Positions 6,006-15,000 of a DNA stretch of 32,728 bases are shown piece by piece. Both the position numbers and the translations under genes were made by a program. Every line of letters starts with the position of its first letter. The stretch's first letter is position 1. The notes under the pieces are model-generated. The model made no database searches, was not told where the DNA came from, and was given only the letters and a program-made list of their open reading frames with translations. Source of the stretch: Fimbriiglobus sp. (GTDB lineage: Bacteria; Planctomycetota; Planctomycetia; Gemmatales; Gemmataceae); assembly GCA_025362195.1 (NCBI GenBank), contig JANYHV010000156.1, forward strand, positions 1-32,728, read 5' to 3'.

Positions 6006-9000
6006 ATGAATCTCCTTTCCGTGTTCCGCCAGCGCTCGCACAAACTCTTCCGCCAGTCGAAACTGGGGGCGTGCCAGAAGCTGACCATCGAAGTCCTCGA
6101 AGACCGGGCCGTGCCGACCGTGTCGGGCGTGGTCTTCCAGGACTTCAACTCGAACGGCGTGCGCGACCTGACGACGGTCGTCACCAGCCCGTCGAAGGCG
6201 ACCGTGTCGGCGGCAGTGGACCGAGGGATCGCGGGCGTCACGGTCACGGCGTTCGACGGGCTGGGGGTCAACCGCGGGAGCGCCGTGGCGGACGCCTTCG
6301 GGGCGTACACGCTCACGGTGTCCGGGGCGCAGACCGACCCCCTGAGGATCGAGTTCACGACTCTGCCGACGGGGTTCACGTCCGGGCCGCGCGGGGTCGA
6401 TTCGGGCACGTCGGTCCAGTTCGTGCCGAACGGCTCGGCGACCAGCGTGAACTTCGGGGCGGTGCGGCCGACCGACCACAGCCAGGACAACCCGCTCGTC
6501 GCCACGTCGGTGTACGCCTTCGGCAACCAGCAGGACCCCCTCAACGCGACCAAATCGACGATCGTGGCGTTCCCGTACTCGTCCGGCGGCACGACCAACG
6601 CGGGCTTCGTGACCCCGGACCCCGCGATGCCGGTGCTGTCGGTGCTGGCCAGTCAGGTCGGCACGACGCTCGGGCTGGGCTGGGGTAAGGGGTCGCGCGA
6701 GCTGTACGCCGCGGCTTACTTCAAGCGCTTCGCCGGCTTCGGGCCGGGCGGGGCCGGGGCCATTTACAAAGTCCCCGTGCCGGCGACGCTGCCGGCCAAC
6801 TACCAGCCGAACGCGACCGTGCTCGCCGACCTGAACGCCATTCCGGGTTTCGCCGCCGGCGCGGCCGGGGCGAACCTGCACAACGCGGCGGACTACGACA
6901 CCGACAACGGCAACACCGGGTGGGCGGCGGTCGGCACGAGTTCGCTCGGCGGCCTCGACGTGTCCGACGACGGCCAGTTCGTGTTCGTCATGAACCTGAA
7001 CGACCGGCAACTGTACCGCGTGCCGACGAGCGGCCCGATCAACTCGACGACGGTGACGCGCGCCTCGATCCCGCTGACTAACCCCGACACCGGCGTCATC
7101 GCGTCGGGCACGTTCGCGCCGGGCGACCTGCGGCCGTTCGCCGTCGAGTACCACCAGGGCAAGGTCTACGTCGGCGTGGTCTACACCGCGCAGTCGCGCT
7201 TCGCCGGCGGCTCCACCCGCCAGCAAGCCCGCGACGAGTTGTTGGCGGCGGTCTACGTCGTCGATCCGGCGACGATGGCGTTCACCGCGACGCCGGTCTT
7301 CACGACGCGGCTGAACTACACCCGCAGCCAGTCGATTTACGTCGGCACGTCGAACTGGGAGCCGTGGAGTCCGACCTACTTCTCGACCGCCGGCAACGGC
7401 TCCATCGGCATCGCCCCGCAGCCGATGCTCAGCGGCATCACCTTCGACGCCCAGGGCAACCTGACGCTCGGCCTCCGCGACCGCGGGGCCGACCAGAACG
7501 GCTTCTTCACCCTGAGCGACCCGGCCCAACCGGGCCAACGCATCGAGGGCTTCACCGGCGGCGACACCCTGCGCGCGACGGTCACGACCGTCAACAACCT
7601 CGGCTCGGGCTGGACGATCGAGGGCAACGCCCGCGTCCCCAACAACGTCACCGCGTCGCCGGCCACGCTGGGCACCGGCCCGCAGGGCGACAACTCCGGG
7701 CCGGGCGGCGGCGAGTTCTTCTACCAGGACAGCTTCAACACCACGCACGCGGAGACCTCGATCGGCGGGACGGCCCAAATCCCCGGCTCCCCGGACGTGC
7801 TGACCACCGCGATGGACCCCGGCAACGTCATCCGCGCCGGCGGCCTCAACTTCCTCAGCACCCTGACGGGCGCGACGGTCAAGTCCTACGAACTCTACGC
7901 CTCGGGGAACGACAACAACCCCACCACGGCCGGCACGTTCGGCAAGGCTAACGGGATGGGCGAACTCGTCATCCTGTCCGACCTGGCCCCGATCGAGGTC
8001 GGCAACCGCGTCTTCCTCGACGCCAACGGGGACGGCGTTCAGGGGGCCAACGAGCCGGGCATCGCCGGCGTCACGGTGCGGCTCTTCGCCCCGGACGGTA
8101 GCACGGTCCTCGGCACCGCGGTCACCGACGCCAACGGCGATTACATCTTCTCGAACGCCGCCGGCACCAGCACGGCCAGCGCGATTTACGGCATCACCGG
8201 GCTGACGGCGAACACCGCCGGGTTCACGATCCGCCTCGACAACCCGGCCGACTACCTCGCCGGCGGGCCGCTGTTCAACCGGATCGTCACCCAAGCCCTC
8301 AACGACCCGAGTGCCAACGGCACCAGCCGGGACTCCGACGCGGTCCGGCCGAACACCGCCTTGCCGGTCGGCGGCGCGAACCCGGCGACGATCACCTTCT
8401 CGACCGGGGCGAACGGGCAGAACGTCCACACCTACGACGCCGGCTTCAGCCCCCCGTTGAGCCTCGGCAACCGCGTCTGGCTCGACACGAACAACGACGG
8501 TCTTCGCAACGGCACTCCCGTCGAAGCGGGCGTGTCCGGAGTCACGGTCACGCTGTTCACCGCCGCCGGCGCGCCGGTCGGCGCGGTCGTCACCGACGCG
8601 ACCGGTTACTACCTGTTCACCGGGCTTCAGGGCGGCAGTTACTACGTCGAGTTGAGCACCATCCCGAACGGCCTGCGGTCGAGCACCGGCTCCGGCGTGA
8701 CCGGCGGCGTCGCGGGGGTCGGCCCCTCCGAGGGCGCGAGTACCCCGTCCGCGGACAACGATGTCGATAACGACGACAACGGCACCCAGATCGGCGCGTT
8801 CGTCCGCAGCACGGTCATCACCCTCGCGCTCACGACCGAGCCGACCGGCGAGGGCGATGTCGGGCCGCAGACCGACACCGCCGCCGACGCCAGCAGCAAC
8901 CTGACCCTCGACCTCGGCCTGATCCGCACGTTCAGCCTCGGCAACCGGGTCTGGAACGACGCGAACAACGACGGCCTGCTCACCGCCGGCGAAGCCGGCA

Positions 9001-12000
9001 TCAACGGCGTCACCGTGCGGCTGCTCGACGCGGCCGGCAACCCGGTCCTCGACGCCGGTGGCATCGCGGTCACGACGGTCACGGCCAACGGCGGGTACTA
9101 CCGCTTCGACGGCCTGCTCGCCGGCGACTACCGCGTCCAGGTCGATGCCGGCGGCCCGCTGACCGGGCTGCTGAGCAGCAGCGGCACCAACGGCAGCCTC
9201 ACCGGCACTTACGAGCCGGCCCCCGGCCCCAACACCGACACCGACAACGACGACAACGGCAGCGTGTCCGGCGCGAACTTCCGCAGCGGCGTCGTGACCC
9301 TCGGGCCGACCAACGTCGAGCCGACGAACGACGCCGACCTGGGGCCGGGCGACGCGGCGGCCACGCCGAACGACCAGTCGAACCTGACCGTCGATTTCGG
9401 CTTCTACCAGCCGGTGAGCCTGGGCAACCTGGTCTGGAACGACCTGAACAACAACGGCGTCCGCGACGCCGGCGAGCCGGGCCTGGCCAACGTCCCCGTG
9501 CGGCTCTTCAACTCGGTCGGCGGTCTGGTCGCCAGCACCTCCACCAACGGCACCGGGATTTACACCTTCGGCAACCTCGCCCCCGGCGGCTACACCGTCG
9601 AGGCCGACCTGCCGGCCGGGTTCGTCACAAGTACCGGGGCCAACGGCAGCCCAACCGGTCCGTTCGAGCCGGCCCCCGGCCCCAACAACGACGTCGATAA
9701 CGACGACAACGGCACGCGCGTCGGGGTGACCCAGACCGTGCGCAGCGGCACTGTGACCTTGAGCGCGGGCGGCGAGCCGACGACCGACGGGGACGGGGCC
9801 GACGGCAACCTGACGGTGGACTTCGGGGCGTTCGTGCCCCTGAACCTGGGCAACCTCGTCTGGAACGACCTGAACAACAACGGCACCCGCGACGGTGGCG
9901 AACCGGGCATCGACGGCGTGACGGTCAACCTGTACGCGGATGCCGACGGCGACGGCGTCCCCGACAGCCTGACCCCGCTGGCCACGACTGTGACGGCCGG
10001 CGGCGGCCTCTATCTGTTCAACGGCCTCGGCCAGGGCGGGTACGTCGTCGGGATGCCGACCGGTGGGCCGCTCGCCGGGCTGAACAGCAGCAGCGGCACC
10101 AACGGCAGCCTCACCGGCCCGTTCGAGCCGGGAGTCGCTCCGAACAGCGACACCGACAACGACGACAACGGGAGCCTCAGCGGCGTCAACTTCCTCAGCG
10201 GCACGATCACCCTGACCGTCGGCGGCGAGCCGGTGGCGGGCGTCGATGGCGACGGCACGAACGGCAACCTGACCGTCGATTTCGGCTTCTACCAGCCGGT
10301 GAGCCTGGGCAACCTGGTCTGGAACGACCTGAACAACAACGGCGTCCGCAACGCCGGCGAGCCGGGCTTGGCCGGCGTCCCCGTGCGGCTCTTCAATAGC
10401 GCGAACGTGCAGATCGGCAGCACGACGACCGACGGCAACGGCAACTACCTCTTCAGGAACCTGATCCCTGGCGCGTACTCGGTCGAAGCCGACCTGCCGG
10501 CCGGGTTCGTGACCAGCACCGGGGCCAACGGCCAACCGACCGGCCCGTTCGAGCCGGCCCCGAGTCCGAACAACGGCACCGACGACGACGACAACGGCAC
10601 CAAGACGACCGGGCAGACCGTCCGCAGTTCGCCGGTGACCCTCGTCTCCGGCGGGACGAACAGCAACCTGACGGTGGACTTCAGCGGCTTCGTGCCCTTG
10701 AGCCTGGGCAACTTCGTCTGGACCGACGCCAACAACAACGGCAAGTTCGACGCCGGCGAGAAGGGCATTCCCGGCGTCGTCGTCAGCCTGTTCGCCGACG
10801 CCGACGCGAACGGCGTGCCCGACGGGGCGGCGCTCGCCACCTTCACCACGGACGCCAACGGCAACTACCTGTTCACGGGCCTCGGCCAGGGCACTTACGT
10901 CGTCGGCATGCCGACCGGCGGGGCACTCGCCGGGTTGCTGAGCAGTAGCGGGACGAACGGCAGTTTGACCGGTCCTTACGAGCCGGGCGTCGGGCCGAAC
11001 ACCGACATCGACAACGACGACAACGGCAGCCTCGTCGGGGTCAACTACCTCAGCGGCCCCGTGACCCTGTCCCCCGGCGGCGAGCCGGACACGGCGGTCG
11101 ATGGCGACGGCACGAACGGCAACCTGACGGTGGACTTCGGCTTCTTCCAGCCCCTCTCACTCGGCAACCTCGTCTGGAACGACTTCAACAACGACGGCAA
11201 GTTCAACAACGCCGAGGCCGGCTTCGCCAAGGTCACCGTGCGGCTGCTCGACGGCGCGGGCAACCCGGTTCTCGGCGTCGGCGGCGTGCCGATCACGACT
11301 TCGACCAACGCCAGCGGTCAGTACCTGTTCACGAACCTCGGGGCCGGCAGTTACATCGTCGAGGTCGTCGCCCCGGCCGGGTACTCCAGCAGCCTCGGCG
11401 TCGCCAACGCCTACGAGCCGGCACCCAGCCCGAGCAACGGCATCGACGGCGACGACAACGGCACGAGCGCCGGCGGCCAGGTGATTCGGTCGCTGCCGGT
11501 GACCCTCGCCGCGGGCACGGCCCCGGTTGGCGAGCCGGGCCTGATCGGCCTGACCGACCCCGTTCCGGATTCGAGCGCGAACTACACCGTCGATTTCGGC
11601 CTGTACACGCCCCCCCCGCTGAGCCTCGGCAACCGCGTCTGGGACGACCTGAACAATGACGGCTTCCGCACGGCCAACGAACCGGGCGTGGCCGGCGTCA
11701 CGGTGACGCTGTTCAGCAGCCTCGGCACCAGCCTCGGGGCGACGGTGACCGACGGCAACGGGTACTACCTGTTCACGAACTTGGCCCCGGGCAGCTACTA
11801 CGTCGAGCTGAGCAACCTGCCGGCCGGCCGCGCGTCGAGCACCGGGACCGGCCTGACCGCGGGCGTGGCCGGCGTCGGCCCGTTCGAGGGGGCGAACACC
11901 CCGTCCGGCGATACCAACGTTGACGACGACGACAACGGCAGCCAGGTCGGCGACATCGTCCGCAGCACGACGATCACGCTCACGCCGTTCCTGGAACCGA

Positions 12001-15000
12001 CGCGCGAAACGGACGTCGGCCCGCAGGCCGACACGGCCACGGACATCAACGGCAACCTGACGCTCGACCTCGGGTTGATCCGCGTGTACAGCCTCGGCAA
12101 CCGGGTCTGGAACGACGCCAACAACGACGGCCTGTTGAACACGACGACCGAAACCGGCATCGACGGCGTCACCGTGCGGCTGCTCGACTCGGCCGGCAAC
12201 CCCGTCCTCGACGCCACCGGCACCGCCGTGACGACGACCACCGTCGGCGGCGGCTACTACCTCTTCGGCGACCTGCTCGCCGGCGACTACCGCGTGCAAG
12301 TCGATGGCGGCGGCCCGCTCGCCGGGTACTTGAGCAGCAGCGGCGCCAACGGCAGCCCGACCGGCCCGTTCGAGCCGGGGGCCAACCCGAACACCGACAC
12401 CGATAGCGACGACAACGGCAGCGCCTTCGGGGCGAACTTCCGCAGCGGCGTCGTCACCCTCGGGCCGGGCACCAGCGAGCCGACCGGCGAGACGGACCTC
12501 ACCGAGACGCCGTTCTTGATCGTCGACGACCAGTCGAACTTGACCGTCGATTTCGGCTTCTACCAGCCGGTCGCGCTGGGCAACCTGGTCTGGAACGACG
12601 CCAACAACAACGGCACCCGCGACGCCGGCGAGCCGGGCCTGGGCGGCGTCGCCGTGCGGCTCTACGACTCCGCGAACGCCCTCGTCGCCAGCACGACGAC
12701 CGACGCGAACGGCAACTACACTTTCGGCAACCTGACCCCCGGCGCGTACTCGGTCGAGGCCGACCTGCCGACCGGGTTCGTCAGCAGCAGCGGCACCAAC
12801 GGCCGCCCGACCGGCCCGTACGAGACCGCTCCGAGTCCGGCCAACGCCACCGACAACGACGACAACGGCACGACGACCACCGGCCAGACCGTCCGTAGTC
12901 TGCCGGTGACGCTCAGCCTCGGCGGCGCGCCGGGCGGCGGCAACGTCGATCCCACCATCGACTTCGGGGCTTACGTCCCGTTGTCGCTCGGCAACCGGGT
13001 CTGGGACGACCTGAACAACAACGGCGTCCGCGACGCCGGCGAGCCGGGCCTGGCCGGCGTGACGGTCACCCTGTTCACCGCCGCGAGCGTCTCGGTCGGC
13101 ACGGCGGTCACCGACAAGGGCGGCTACTACCTGTTCTCCAACTTGAACCCCAACGGGTACTACGTCGAGTTGAGCACCCTGCCGGCGACTTACGTTTCCA
13201 GCACCGGCGCGGCCGGCAGCGTCGGGCCGTTCGAGGGCGCGAACACCCCGTCCGGGGACACCAACACCGACGACGACGACAACGGCACCCAGGTCGGCGC
13301 GATCGTCCGCAGCACGGTCGTCACCCTGGCCGTCGGCACCGAGCCGACCGGCGAGACCGATGTCGGCACCCAGGTCAACACCGCGACCGACGCGAACACG
13401 AACCTGACGCTCGACCTCGGGCTGACGCGGACGTACAGCCTCGGCAACCGCGTCTGGCTGGACGGCAACAACGACGGCCTTCTCAACGCCGGCGAGGCCG
13501 GGATCGACGGCGTCACCGTGCGGCTGCTCGACGCGGCCGGCAACCCGATCCTGACCGCCGGCGGCACCGCCGTGACCGCGACGACGATCGGCGGCGGCTA
13601 CTACCGGTTCGACGGCCTACCCGCCGGCGACTACCGCGTGCAAGTGGACGGCACCGGCCCGCTCGCCGGCCTCCGCAGCAGCACCGGCGCGAGCGGCGTC
13701 GCCGGGACGCCCGGCCCGTTCGAGGCCGCCCCGAGTCCGAACGCGGACACCGACAACGACGACAACGGCACCCAGATCGGCGTCAACGCCCGCAGCGGCG
13801 TCGTCACCCTCGGGCCGGCCGGCTCCGAGCCGCTCGCCGAGAACGACCGCTTCGAGACCGACGGCCTGACCCCGGACGCGCAGTCGAACCTGACGGTCGA
13901 TTTCGGCTTCTTCCGCCCGGTGTCGCTGGGCAATCGCGTCTGGATCGACGCCAACAACAACGGCAAGTTCGACGCCGGCGAAGCGGCCCCGGCCGGCCCG
14001 GTGACGGTGAACCTGCTCGACGCCGGCGGCAAAGCGGTCCTCGACGGTGCCGGCAAGGCCGTGACGACGACCACGAACGCCGCCGGCTACTACCTGTTCA
14101 CGGGCCTGAACCCCGGCTCGTACCAGGTCGGCGTGCCGGCCTCGAACTTCGCCCTCGGCGGCGCGCTGGCCAACAGCCGGAGCAGCACCGGGGGCGGCCC
14201 CGGCTCGGTCACCGGCCCGAACGAGCCGGCCCCGGCGACGCCGGTCGATAACAACGACAGCGGCACGGCGGCCCTCGGCGGCGTTCTGTCCCCGGTGGTC
14301 CTGCTGACCGACGGCACCGCGCCGCTCGGCGAGGCCGACGCCGCCGCCATCCCCGACCCGACGGCCGACTTCGACAGCACCCTGACGGTGGACTTCGGCT
14401 TCTACCAGCCGCTGACGGTGGGCAACCTGGTCTGGAACGACCTGAACAACACCGGCACCCGCGACGCCGGCGAGCCGGGCCTGGCGAACGTCCCCGTGCG
14501 GCTGTACAACGCCGCCAACGTCCTCGTCGCCAGCACGACGACCGACGCCAACGGCAACTACCTGTTCACGAACTTGACGCCGGGCGACTACTCGGTCGAG
14601 GCCGACCTGCCGGCCGGGTTCAAATCGAGTACCGGGACGACGGGCAGCCCGACCGGCCCGAACGAGCCGGCCCCCGGCCCCAACACTGATGTCGATAACG
14701 ACGACAACGGCACCGCGACGACCGGCCAGACGGTCCGCAGCGGTACGGTCACGCTCACCCCCGGCGGCGAGCCGACCACCGACGGCGACGGCACGAGCGG
14801 CAACTTGACGGTCGATTTCGGCGGGTTCGTCCCGCTCTCGCTGGGCAACCTGGTCTGGACCGACGCGAACAACAACGGCACGTTCGACGCCGGCGAGAAG
14901 GGCATCTCGAAGGCGACGGTCAACCTGTACGCCGACGCCAACGCCGACGGCGTCCCGGACAGCCTGACCCCACTGGCGACGACGGTCACCGACGCCAACG

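Noticed and set aside
5925..10535. 1536-residue open frame on the minus strand inside the giant gene
   Set aside because: It is antisense to the SdrD-B repeats. Its Val/Ala/Arg/Gly-rich repeats mirror the coding repeats, no domain is visible, and GC-rich repetitive DNA easily leaves the opposite strand open.
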